A DNA stretch of 64,000 bases, from NCBI RefSeq assembly GCF_024584435.1, contig NZ_CP102197.1, forward strand, positions 1,798,001 to 1,862,000, written 5' to 3'. Positions 42,653 through 50,676 of this stretch are shown here, piece by piece. How positions within the stretch are numbered: the stretch's first letter is position 1; every line of letters begins with the position of its first letter. The notes under the pieces were generated by a model. It was not told where the DNA came from. It made no database searches and was given only the letters and a program-made list of their open reading frames with translations. The position numbers were made by a program, and so were the translations under genes. This DNA comes from Schaalia odontolytica. GTDB lineage: Bacteria; Actinomycetota; Actinomycetes; Actinomycetales; Actinomycetaceae.

Positions 42653-42948
42653 ATGGAACACATGTCCGTGAACACACATCCCGAGGTCGCACCTCCCGTC
42701 CTTTACGTCCCAATCGACCAACGGCCTGACGGCGAATACGGTTTTTCTTTGCTCACATGTTCAACGAAGCACGCGTACTTCTAGCGTACTCGTCCCTCGA
42801 TCGTCTCCTTGACGGACTGGGCGAAACGCAACCATGGGGCCTCATCGAAACGAAGCGTCTCCCAGAACTCAAAGAGGAAATAGGATTTGACGCGATCGAA
42901 GTAGATCGATATTTCGAGCCCGAAGCGCGCGAACGGAAGCCACAATGA
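42653..42948 (+). pseudogene. SAV_915-like small protein, frameshifted
   Basis: ATG 42653 starts MEHMSVNTHPEVAPPVLYVPIDQRPDGEYG and closes at a TAG near 42782. The next frame continues FFAHMFNEARVLLAYSSLDRLLDGLGETQPWGLIE and ends at 42948. Together they make one ~98-residue protein like the SAV_915/SseB-type family seen beside actinobacterial type VII effectors. The break is at the GGTTTTTCTTT run (~42739-42750). ATG 42757 might still direct the second half. Its end overlaps the next gene by four bases (ATGA). Confidence 0.6.
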
Positions 42949-43238
42949 CAGCAGATCTCGTCATCACCGAAGACATGATCTTCAACATGGCAAGGAAGTA
43001 CGAGGAGTTTGCGGATTCATCCAGAAGCATCCCACCGGAACTACCCATATCTGTTGATGCCGGCATTGCCACTGACATCATCATCGACATATTAGGCACT
43101 CTTGATTTTGCAGCAACAACATTCACCGAGAAATGCCAAGGCAGTGCCGACAATCTACGATCCTTGGTGGCACAACATAAAGAAGAGGAAGAAGAAGTAA
43201 CAAATTATTTCTTAAATTTGAAAGAGGAGCTCAGCTAA
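42945..43238 (+). CDS. EspC/EsxA-like helical secretion partner, 97 aa
   Basis: A 97-residue helical protein, ATG overlapping the upstream stop. N-terminal ITEDMIFNMARKYEEFADSS, a short linker with PPELP, and a second helix (DNLRSLVAQHKEEEEEVTNYFLNLKEEL). No WXG turn. Size, helicity and position before a WXG-domain effector match EspC/DUF-type type VII partners. Its stop and the effector ATG overlap (TAATG). GC is clearly lower than in the metabolic genes around it. Confidence 0.65.
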   Translation: MTADLVITEDMIFNMARKYEEFADSSRSIPPELPISVDAGIATDIIIDILGTLDFAATTFTEKCQGSADNLRSLVAQHKEEEEEVTNYFLNLKEELS

Positions 43239-44422
43239 TGGGAATGGTAGCAGGAAACGGAGGACATCCTCAAGATGCCGTCGGCCTCATTGACACGAGA
43301 ATTTATGGAAACCCCGAAGAGATCCGCGAAGCTGCGGCAGCCATCGAAAAGCTCCATAATACCTTCTCCGATGCATTTATCGAGATGATGAATTCCCTCG
43401 TTCCCATGCCCGAATACTGGGCAGGAAAGAGTGCTGACGCCTACGAACAAGCACTATTTGATTTTCGTTTAAAAACCGAAGAAAACTCCGATTTTGCATA
43501 CAGGTCATGGGAAGCAATGCGCGCATACGCGCAACAGCTCGACTACCACTACCGCGACATGGAGACGATCCGCACAAATGCCAGAGCATGCGGACTTGAC
43601 GTAATTAATGAATACGATATCGCTGCCCCTCCACTTCTCGGTCAAGAACCACCAATGCCCGCACCCAACGCGTCGATGCATGAACAAGACCAATACCGTG
43701 CTGACATTTACGAATATGAGCAGCACAAGCAGCGCTTAAGGGACTTTGCTGAACTCCGCGAGAGAGCTCGCCTCGTTCGATACGATCTTGAGCAATGGGT
43801 AATTAAACATCTACAGAGCGTGCAAGTCAATGCCCCAGAACCTTTTATGAAAGAAACACAGGACGGAACACTGGAGAAATTGAAGACCCACTGGACCATA
43901 GCTTCTATGGCGACCGAAACTTCAATGAAGACACGCCAAAAGACAAGACTGGAGAAGCTTGAAAAGGCTAATTCACGCTTCACTAGAGTAGCGCAGGATC
44001 CGTCAATGAAGAGGGTTCCACCCCTAATGAATCAGAGCTTGTCAAAGGCTATGGAAGCAAGGAAAAACTACCGCACCGCTTCCAATGTTGCGTCTACAAC
44101 CGCAAAGAACATCAACCGAATCAATAATCTATTGCTTGCGTACGAAGTAGCAACGAGCGACGAGCCATCTGCGACTGCAGTATCTGGTGTTGCTGGCATC
44201 GTTGGGGGATACATCGGGTCATCGCTTGCAGCGGAAATTACCGTTACACTCACTGCTCCTGCTGTCGTTCTAGCTGGCAGTGAGGTAGTGGCTGCCGCGG
44301 CCGCGGCGGCCGGTTCCGCCTATCTAGCCAACGTTGCTTACAAACAGGTACCTCTTGAATATCGTGAACGCATCGACAACACTCTCTGGCATCTGCCGTA
44401 CTACGTCGGATTAGGCTGGTGA
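43238..44422 (+). CDS. WXG-domain effector with glycine-rich membrane segment and PYYVGLGW tail
   Basis: 394 residues. The N-terminal ~110 form a helical WXG-type domain with W61-A62-G63 (PEYWAGKSADAYEQAL). A long helical, partly coiled middle (~130-300) follows. From 314 there is a glycine-zipper-like stretch (GVAGIVGGYIGSSLA), a second hydrophobic Ala-rich helix (~336-362) and the tail VPLEYRERIDNTLWHLPYYVGLGW. No enzymatic domain is recognisable. The plan recalls glycine-zipper membrane-permeabilising type VII toxins (TelE type), but family membership is unproven. Coupled by GTGA to a multi-pass membrane gene, the expected immunity. Confidence 0.65.
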   Translation: MGMVAGNGGHPQDAVGLIDTRIYGNPEEIREAAAAIEKLHNTFSDAFIEMMNSLVPMPEYWAGKSADAYEQALFDFRLKTEENSDFAYRSWEAMRAYAQQLDYHYRDMETIRTNARACGLDVINEYDIAAPPLLGQEPPMPAPNASMHEQDQYRADIYEYEQHKQRLRDFAELRERARLVRYDLEQWVIKHLQSVQVNAPEPFMKETQDGTLEKLKTHWTIASMATETSMKTRQKTRLEKLEKANSRFTRVAQDPSMKRVPPLMNQSLSKAMEARKNYRTASNVASTTAKNINRINNLLLAYEVATSDEPSATAVSGVAGIVGGYIGSSLAAEITVTLTAPAVVLAGSEVVAAAAAAAGSAYLANVAYKQVPLEYRERIDNTLWHLPYYVGLGW

Positions 44423-45321
44423 CCATGACTCGATCGCGACGTCGGGGGATCAGCGGATTCCTCTCCAGCATCTTTTCCAATCGCACCGAGTCGCTCGTGG
44501 GTGAAGACAGATGGCGGCGCAACGAGTGGAAACGCGCAGTAATTGCGACCGTGATCCTCGCTCTGATGATAGCGATCGTTGAAGGAATCTATCGCCTGAC
44601 ACACTACGGGGATTTCCGTTTCGCCGTCTATCTGGCTTCAATTCCGCTAGTAGCTGGAGTGCCCCAGGTGACATGCGACTCGATAGTTCCCTATCTGCGT
44701 CCCCATGTTCGATTCGTCAACAGCTACGTTGTCATACGAGGTGAGCGTCTCACCAACATCGGATACCTCACTAGCTACGCGATCCTCTGCATGACCGTCG
44801 TAGGAGCACTCATGCTCGGTTTCTTAACGCACGCCTTCAAGACAACTATCGGTATTGCGGTGGTAGCAGCATTTTTTGCCTATCATCTCTTTTCTGAGAA
44901 TCCAATGGAAGACCTGAAAAACACCATCAAGGATCGTTCAATGACGGTGTTATCCCCAGATAGCATCGACTTTCACGCGGCTCCTCATCTGTCAATCCAT
45001 AAGTATCTGGAGTCCGCCTCTGACGGATGCGGCAGCGACGCCTCCTTCCGATGGGACCAGAACGTGCGAATATTTGACATCGACACCGACAGGCATCATG
45101 TTGATCTCCTTGCTGACCCCGACACGTATGACGGTCCATGGGGATTATGCTGCCGGACGATCGGCATCCCCTTCACCGGCCTCGACGCCCTCATCCGGCA
45201 CTTCAACGAGCATCCCGAGGACCGTCCACTCCTGGCCACACCGCAGGGCGTCGACCTCGTCAACGACATCCTCGCCGAGGCTCGCGCAGCACTCACCACC
45301 CCACAAAGGAGGCGCCCATGA
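44419..45321 (+). CDS. Multi-pass membrane protein, paralog 2 (putative immunity)
   Basis: 300 residues from GTG 44419 (GTGA overlap with the effector stop); ATG 44425 is an alternative. Hydrophobic segments AVIATVILALMIAIVEGI, FAVYLASIPLVAGV, AILCMTVVGALMLGFL and IGIAVVAAFFAYHLF. The soluble part ends DGPWGLCCRTIGIPFTGLDALIRHFNEHPEDRPLLATP, almost identical to paralogs 1 and 3, while residues 1-200 are diverged. Multi-pass immunity proteins typically protect against membrane-targeting toxins. Function inferred. Confidence 0.6.
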   Translation: MTMTRSRRRGISGFLSSIFSNRTESLVGEDRWRRNEWKRAVIATVILALMIAIVEGIYRLTHYGDFRFAVYLASIPLVAGVPQVTCDSIVPYLRPHVRFVNSYVVIRGERLTNIGYLTSYAILCMTVVGALMLGFLTHAFKTTIGIAVVAAFFAYHLFSENPMEDLKNTIKDRSMTVLSPDSIDFHAAPHLSIHKYLESASDGCGSDASFRWDQNVRIFDIDTDRHHVDLLADPDTYDGPWGLCCRTIGIPFTGLDALIRHFNEHPEDRPLLATPQGVDLVNDILAEARAALTTPQRRRP

Positions 45322-45449
45322 GCGGCAGGAAACAGGCTTTGGCACCTTCCGGTCTACCCGGCACGCTCAGCCAGGTTTCGCTCAACAACCGCGAGCATGT
45401 CTCTGCTCCATCGTGGCACTGGCCGTACTACATCGGCCTGGGGTGGTGA
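45318..45449 (+). CDS. 43-residue protein with PYYIGLGW tail
   Basis: ATG 45318 overlaps the upstream stop (ATGA) and is preceded by AAAGGAGGCGCCC, a strong ribosome site. It reads MSGRKQALAPSGLPGTLSQ, then REHVSAPSWHWPYYIGLGW. The TGA overlaps the next start (GTGA, 45446). Only the tail is shared with the effector; there is no TM helix. Coupling on both sides argues that it is translated. Comparable to the ORF at 40360. Confidence 0.62.
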   Translation: MSGRKQALAPSGLPGTLSQVSLNNREHVSAPSWHWPYYIGLGW

Positions 45450-46300
45450 GCGTGGCTCGTCTTTCCTCATTTTTGGCAAGAAGACCCCACGACAGTTCTC
45501 CTCGAGGCGTGGACCTGGCGGCGCGAGACTTCTGGAAGCTCACTGGTGTCGCCATCGTTTTCAACGTAGTCGTCGCTGTGTGCGCCTACTGGATCTTCTT
45601 GTTCATTCACATCGGCCCGCTCCAGCTCCTTTTCATCTGGTTCCCCCTGTACCTGGCCGCGGCGCTTCCCCACCTCATCGAAAAGAGTGTGCGCCCGTTC
45701 TGGTCATCGCGTCCCCGTTTCGAGGACGACTCCATCGTCATTCCGGGCAACCATCAATCCATCGCGCTCATCACGACCGGATTGCTGCTCTACGCCTTCG
45801 CGGGCGGCACGATGGCCGCGGGTTTCACGACCGGACAGCCCTTCCATGCCGCGATGTATGTTTTCGCCGTTGCATCCATGGCCTATCTTGAGTGGACACG
45901 TAACCCCGGCAAGGACCTCATCATTGCCCTGAGTGACAAGCAGACGACAACTCTGACGCCTAAGGGAATCTCCTTCCACTTCCCGGAGCTACTGTCCGTC
46001 GAGGAAGATCCAAACGACCGGGACGTCACCATCCTGTGGGCGGATAACGTCACCATCGATGACATCATCCATCCAACGATATTTCTTCACGCTGACCCCG
46101 ACATATACGACGGACCATGGGGGATCTCGTCCGAGCGCATCGGCATCCCCTACACGGGCCTGGACGCCCTCATCCACCACTTCAACGAGCACCCCGAAGA
46201 CCGCCCACTCCTAGCCACACCGCAGGGCGTCGACCTCGTCAACGACATCCTCGCCGATGCCCACGCAACACTCACCACCCCACAAAGGAGGCGCCCATGA
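45446..46300 (+). CDS. Multi-pass membrane protein, paralog 3 (putative immunity)
   Basis: 284 residues from GTG 45446 (MSVARLSSFLARRPHDS). Helices at VAIVFNVVVAVCAYWIFLFIHI, LLFIWFPLYLAAALPHL, IALITTGLLLYAFAGGTMAAGF and AAMYVFAVASMAYL; then EWTRNPGKDLIIALSDKQTTTLTPKGISFHFPELL, VTILWADNVTI and the conserved GIPYTGLDALIHHFNEHPEDRPLLATPQGVDLVN end. Closer to paralog 1 in the body (RPFWSSRPRFEDDSIVIPGNH) and to paralog 2 at the 3' end, consistent with gene conversion. Confidence 0.6.
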   Translation: MSVARLSSFLARRPHDSSPRGVDLAARDFWKLTGVAIVFNVVVAVCAYWIFLFIHIGPLQLLFIWFPLYLAAALPHLIEKSVRPFWSSRPRFEDDSIVIPGNHQSIALITTGLLLYAFAGGTMAAGFTTGQPFHAAMYVFAVASMAYLEWTRNPGKDLIIALSDKQTTTLTPKGISFHFPELLSVEEDPNDRDVTILWADNVTIDDIIHPTIFLHADPDIYDGPWGISSERIGIPYTGLDALIHHFNEHPEDRPLLATPQGVDLVNDILADAHATLTTPQRRRP

Positions 46301-46446
46301 GCACCAAGAAACGCATCCTCGTGATACTGATCGTCGCGGTCCTAGCCGCCATCGTCATCTACCCAATGCTGCCGCTCGAATACCGCGAGGCCATTGCCTC
46401 GTTCTTTGCCCACCCTCTGTACTACCTGGGATTGGGCGACTGGTGA
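46297..46446 (+). CDS. 49-residue single-TM protein with LYYLGLGDW tail
   Basis: ATG 46297 overlaps the stop of paralog 3 (ATGA) behind AAAGGAGGCGCCC. MSTKKRILVILIVAVLAAIVI is one TM helix; the rest is PMLPLEYREAIASFFAHPLYYLGLGDW. Last gene of the operon. It matches the 41336 protein nearly residue for residue, so the pair [membrane paralog + 49-residue TM protein] is a repeated unit. Confidence 0.75.
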   Translation: MSTKKRILVILIVAVLAAIVIYPMLPLEYREAIASFFAHPLYYLGLGDW

Positions 46447-46465
46447 GCGCTCCGATAGAACGCGC

Positions 46466-47788
46466 TTAACTCAGGAAGGCGGCGGGGTCGTCCACAAGCG
46501 AATCCAGCACTCGGAATGCTGCACCCCGCACCGTCAGCGACGCAGAATCCGTTAATACTTCAACGATCGGCGACGACCACGGGGCCTGCAGCGTCCGCGT
46601 CTCAATTTCTTCGCGGGCCAGATCCAGCAGGGCACTACTCAGTTCAGCAACCGCGCCACCCAGGACGACGTGTGGAATGTCCATCGCATTAATGACGCCC
46701 GACAACACGCGCCCGAGGGCTGCTCCGGCCTCCGTCAGCACGGCGCGCGCACGCTCCTGCACTGCCGCCTCAGGAAGATACTCGGAGGTCTCGAATCCAG
46801 CGTCGTCGACGAGACCCGCGCAGCGCAAAATGTCACGCGCCCCGGACCCCGCGGGAGCGCCCACGTGCTCGGCGAGGGCGCGCACGCCCAGGTACGCCTC
46901 GAGGCATCCCCGCGCCCCGCAGCGGCACAGGGGTCCGTTCGGATCGGCACACATATGCCCAATTTCGCCAGACCAGGCGCGCGCCCCGCTCATCGGGCGG
47001 TGATCGACGATGACACCCGCGCCAACGCCCACCTCACCCGACACGTACACGAAGGTCGAGGGCCCGTCGGCCACACCCGGACGCGTGTATGCGACCGCGT
47101 AGGCCGCCAGGTCCGCTTCATTCGCAACGACTATCGGGTTGAGGTCGGCGAGGGGGGCCAGCAGCTGAGCGTGCGGAATGTCGCGCCATCCCAGGTTTGG
47201 GGCAAGCGCGAGGCGGGTCGGCGACACGAGCCCCGGCAGCCCCACTCCCATGCCCAGGAAGAGGGCACCGTCAGGCAGGGTTTCTTCGAGCAACGTGCGG
47301 GCCTCGCGGGCCGCGAACGCCATCGTCTCAGCCGGTGCACTGTCGGCGAGATCGCGCTCGATCCGGCGGTGCCCAAGCTCCCGTCCAGCAAGGTCAACGA
47401 GCATGATGTCAAGACTCGTAACGTCCACTTCGACGCCGAGGGCGGCTGCGCTTCCCTCGGCGGGGGTGAGGCGGTTGGCCGGGCGGCCTCGGCCGCCGCC
47501 GTCACCGGGTTCGACTTCTCGCACGAGGTCCGCACCCACCAGGTCGTCCACGAGACGCGAGATCGTTGCGCGCGTCATTCCTGTGCGCAGCGAGAGGCCA
47601 GCGCGCGTAACCTCTCCCGGCGAGACGAGGATGTTGCGCAGCACCGTCGACATGTTGGAGGCTCGCACGTTTTCCGACTTCACGCCGCGGTTATCAGCGC
47701 TTATCCTCCGCTCTGAGGCGCGCGGCGAGGCGATCGGGACGCGGCTGATGTGGGCGGCCTCGTCGACGCTGTCGGAATGGGTCGGCAT
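46466..47788 (-). CDS. xylR: ROK-family transcriptional repressor (XylR-like)
   Basis: 440 residues from ATG 47788. N-terminal winged helix (RNILVSPGEVTRAGLSLRTGMTRATISRLVDDLVGADLVRE), then a ROK sugar-sensing domain (ALGVEVDVTSLDIMLVDLAG, GMGVGLPGLVSP, SGEVGVGAGVIVDHRPMSGARAWSGEIGHM) with the zinc motif CRCGARGCLEAYLG. Winged-helix ROK proteins next to xylAB are usually the xylose-responsive repressor. The xyl operon starts 1.7 kb away on the other strand. Confidence 0.82.
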   Translation of the reverse strand: MPTHSDSVDEAAHISRVPIASPRASERRISADNRGVKSENVRASNMSTVLRNILVSPGEVTRAGLSLRTGMTRATISRLVDDLVGADLVREVEPGDGGGRGRPANRLTPAEGSAAALGVEVDVTSLDIMLVDLAGRELGHRRIERDLADSAPAETMAFAAREARTLLEETLPDGALFLGMGVGLPGLVSPTRLALAPNLGWRDIPHAQLLAPLADLNPIVVANEADLAAYAVAYTRPGVADGPSTFVYVSGEVGVGAGVIVDHRPMSGARAWSGEIGHMCADPNGPLCRCGARGCLEAYLGVRALAEHVGAPAGSGARDILRCAGLVDDAGFETSEYLPEAAVQERARAVLTEAGAALGRVLSGVINAMDIPHVVLGGAVAELSSALLDLAREEIETRTLQAPWSSPIVEVLTDSASLTVRGAAFRVLDSLVDDPAAFLS

Positions 47789-48194
47789 GGACCCAGGCTA
47801 CCGCGTCGGGGCAATGGTTCCGCGAGTTTGACGAGTTGACAGCTGCAACTGTTACAAACGTCGTCAATCCGAAGCATTGTCGGTCAGTCTCTCGGGCTGC
47901 ATGTTACAAACGTCGTCAATCCGACGCCAAAAACACCAAATTGAGCCGATTCTCGCCATAGAATGACGACGTTTGTAACACCGGCAAACAGAGAGACGTT
48001 TCAAACGGTGCAGATTGACGACGTTTGTAACAACGACACGGCGAGGCACCTCAGCAAACTCCCTTCACAGGCAGGTTTCCCCAGGACGCATCGGCTTTTC
48101 GCGTTATCCACAGGCAATCGCACACTACTTGCTCGAAAAGACATGACGCAACACAGTCAGATCATCGCGAGATTTCCAACCTTGGGAGCGCACC
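47789..48194. repeat. Gap with four copies of TGTTACAAACGTCGTCAAT in both orientations
   Basis: No gene is supported. The 19-22 base unit occurs forward at 47850-47871 and 47902-47923 (52-base period). It occurs inverted at 47964-47980 (17-base core) and 48014-48032. Forward and inverted copies could pair into a large cruciform or bind a dimeric protein; TTTCAAACG at ~47999 is a partial copy. Two forward and two inverted copies with unequal spacers argue against CRISPR. Confidence 0.85.
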
Positions 48195-49214
48195 ATGATC
48201 GACAACGAAGTACCGTCGCTGCAGGCGATTCGGGAGTCTCTCGTCACACCAGACCATGAACCGAATCGGATGCGCATCAGCCGAGCAGCTCGGAGCGGAA
48301 CCCTCGCCAGGATCGCGCGGGGAATCTACCTCCCCACTTCAACTCTTGAGGGGCATCCTCTGTGGCTCCAAAAGACGATTGTTCGCGGGTCTCGCATCTG
48401 CGCCCTGAGCATGCGACGGCACGATCATATTCTGACTGGCGAGTGTGCGGGATGGATCCTCGGCCTCCCCGTCATCACCGACAAGGGGCCTATTACCGCC
48501 TATGCACCGATCAGCTGTGGCGAGCGGAGGCTCTCTTTCCATGCGGTTCACATCGGCTCCAAACTGATTATGCCGGCGGGACAAGCCTCAATCGTCCGAA
48601 CATCTCTTCCTGCACACCAGATTGCAGAAGGCTTCGCCATCCCTTTCGCTCCGCGCATCGTGGTCGACTGCGCGCGGCTAGCCGCAGAGGAGCAGGCCTT
48701 TGCTCTGACGTGCGCCGGCATAGCTCAGCTGGCGAGCTACTCGCGCTTCGACCAGCTCGCCTCACGCGAACGAGCCGAACAGGCACGTCACGATCTTCTG
48801 CGGGAACTCGCGTCACTCCCCCGCTCGAGCCGCGGCACAAGCCAAGCGCGGTGGGTCATTTCCCACGCGGATGCCGGATGCGAGTCCCCTGGAGAATCTC
48901 GCGTTCTCCACGCTTTGATCCTGGCAGGAATCAAGGGAATCACCACGCAGGAAGAAGTACGCTGCAGCGGGCACACCTTCTTCATTGATATCGCGCTTCC
49001 CGGTCTGAAAATCGCCATCGAGTTCGATGGGCGCATCAAGTACGGCGACAGCGTTCAGGAAGTGCACGAGACTATCGAGGCGGAGCAGCGTCGAGCTCGC
49101 CTCCTCCAACTGGCCGGGTGGCGCATCATCCGCATTCGCTGGTCCGATCTGCGACGTCTCGACGAGGTTGTCGCGCAGGTTCTCGTTGCAATCCGCCAGC
49201 GCGCCGGCCGCTGA
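48195..49214 (+). CDS. AbiEi-like / DUF559 endonuclease-fold protein
   Basis: 339 residues from ATG 48195. The N-terminal part has an AbiEi-type winged helix (MRISRAARSGTLARIARGIYLP). The C-terminal ~100 residues have the PD-(D/E)XK-like DUF559 (Vsr-related) layout: ESRVLHALILAGI, FFIDIALPGLKIAIEFDGRIKYG and EQRRARLLQLAGWRIIRIRWSDL. Such proteins are frequent singletons in actinobacteria and may act in DNA repair or as toxin-antitoxin-like components; function is open. No partner gene. Confidence 0.7.
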   Translation: MIDNEVPSLQAIRESLVTPDHEPNRMRISRAARSGTLARIARGIYLPTSTLEGHPLWLQKTIVRGSRICALSMRRHDHILTGECAGWILGLPVITDKGPITAYAPISCGERRLSFHAVHIGSKLIMPAGQASIVRTSLPAHQIAEGFAIPFAPRIVVDCARLAAEEQAFALTCAGIAQLASYSRFDQLASRERAEQARHDLLRELASLPRSSRGTSQARWVISHADAGCESPGESRVLHALILAGIKGITTQEEVRCSGHTFFIDIALPGLKIAIEFDGRIKYGDSVQEVHETIEAEQRRARLLQLAGWRIIRIRWSDLRRLDEVVAQVLVAIRQRAGR

Positions 49215-49258
49215 ACGCCACATCTCACACGCCCGTCGAACGGACTTTTCGAGTGGCC

Positions 49259-49311
49259 TTGACGAGAGCGCGCACAGGTATTAAGTTTTACCCCACAACA
49301 AATAAATTGTG
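49259..49311 (+). promoter_or_regulatory. Probable xyl promoter and operator
   Basis: TTGACG (49259-49264), a 17-base spacer and TAAGTT (49282-49287) fit a sigma-70-type promoter. Just downstream, CACAA (49294-49298) and TTGTG (49307-49311) form a dyad over the expected transcription start, a good place for a ROK repressor. The AT-rich patch stands out in its GC-rich surroundings. Confidence 0.5.
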
Positions 49312-49475
49312 ACGACGCAAACACGACGCGCAACGGCCGCACAGTCGGCCCGATGCCGCGCCCGCACGACAACAACCGAGACCCGCACCGCACGACAACG
49401 CACGGCTCCACCAGCGACGCCACGCACGACCACAACCCACTCCACCTGAACATCGACGTTCGAAAGGACCCCGCC

Positions 49476-50648
49476 ATGACAACCACCCACGACAACAAGT
49501 TCTCCTTCGGCCTGTGGACCGTCGGATGGAACGCGGTCGACCCCTTTGGGACGGGGACCCGCCCGGTCCTCGACCCGTGGGAGTACACGGCGAAACTCGC
49601 GGAGGTCGGCGCGTGGGGCATCACCTTCCACGACAATGACGTGTTCGACTTCGACGCATCGGACCAGGAGCGCCACGAGCGTGCCATGAAGGTGAAGGAG
49701 GCAGCCGACGCCGTCGGCCTCGTCATCGAGATGGTCACGACCAACACCTTCACCCATCCAGTGTTCAAGGATGGCGGCCTGACGAACAATGACCGTTCGA
49801 TCCGCCGTTTCGGCCTGCGTAAGATCCTGCGCAACGTGGATCTTGCTGCGGAGATGGGGGCAACAACCTTCGTCATGTGGGGCGGGCGCGAGGGCGCAGA
49901 GTACGACTCGTCGAAGGACCTGAACGCGGCATTCGACCGCTACAAGGAGGGACTCGACACGGTCGCCGCCTACATCAAGTCGCGTGGTTACGATCTCCGG
50001 ATCGGCTTGGAACCCAAACCGAACGAGCCCCGCGGCGACATCTTCTTGCCCACGGTTGGCCACGCTCTCGCACTGATCGCACAGCTGGACAACGGGGACA
50101 TTGTGGGTCTGAATCCCGAGACCGGCCACGAGCAGATGGCCGGCTTGAACTACACGCACGCGCTCGCGCAGGCGCTCAACGCGGGCAAGCTCTTCCACAT
50201 CGACCTGAACGGACAATCGGGCATCAAGTACGACCAGGACAAGGCATTCGGTCACGGCGACTTGGCCAGCGCGTTCTTCACGGTCGACCTGCTGGAGAAC
50301 GGATTCCCATGCGGTGGGCCTCGCTACGAGGGGCCGCGCCACTTCGACTACAAGCCGAGCCGCACGGAGGGCATGGAGGGCGTGTGGGAGTCCGCGCGCG
50401 CAAACATGGAGATGTATCTGATGCTGGCGCGCAAGGCCCGCGCATTCCGCGAGGACCCCACGACCCGGGAGCTGCTGGAGGCAGCATCGGTGTCTGAGCT
50501 GGCCCAGCCGACGCTCGCGCAGGGAGAGTCCCTGGAGGACTTCCTGGCCGACCGCGGCGACGAGGAGTTCGATGCGACCGCGGCGGGGGCACGCGAGTAT
50601 CACTTTGTTGAGCTGTACCAGCAGGCAATGCGTCACCTGGTCGGCTGA
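49476..50648 (+). CDS. xylA: Xylose isomerase
   Basis: 390 residues from ATG 49476, AAAGGA upstream. Type I (short actinobacterial) xylose isomerase: [25 protein letters not shown] (catalytic His), [25 protein letters not shown] (metal Glu), [27 protein letters not shown] (metal Asp) and [10 protein letters not shown]. Converts D-xylose to D-xylulose in the cytosol. First gene of xylAB; the 28-base gap to xylB indicates co-transcription. Confidence 0.95.
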   Translation: MTTTHDNKFSFGLWTVGWNAVDPFGTGTRPVLDPWEYTAKLAEVGAWGITFHDNDVFDFDASDQERHERAMKVKEAADAVGLVIEMVTTNTFTHPVFKDGGLTNNDRSIRRFGLRKILRNVDLAAEMGATTFVMWGGREGAEYDSSKDLNAAFDRYKEGLDTVAAYIKSRGYDLRIGLEPKPNEPRGDIFLPTVGHALALIAQLDNGDIVGLNPETGHEQMAGLNYTHALAQALNAGKLFHIDLNGQSGIKYDQDKAFGHGDLASAFFTVDLLENGFPCGGPRYEGPRHFDYKPSRTEGMEGVWESARANMEMYLMLARKARAFREDPTTRELLEAASVSELAQPTLAQGESLEDFLADRGDEEFDATAAGAREYHFVELYQQAMRHLVG

Positions 50649-50676
50649 TGTCTGTCGACGGTGAAGGAGCTGAGCG

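Noticed and set aside
47850..48032. CRISPR-like repeat cluster
   Set aside because: Only four copies, two in each orientation, with spacers of unequal length and no cas genes.
49281..50636. Long minus-strand frame opposite xylA
   Set aside because: Shadow of the strongly codon-biased xylA gene; no family features and opposite to a certain enzyme.
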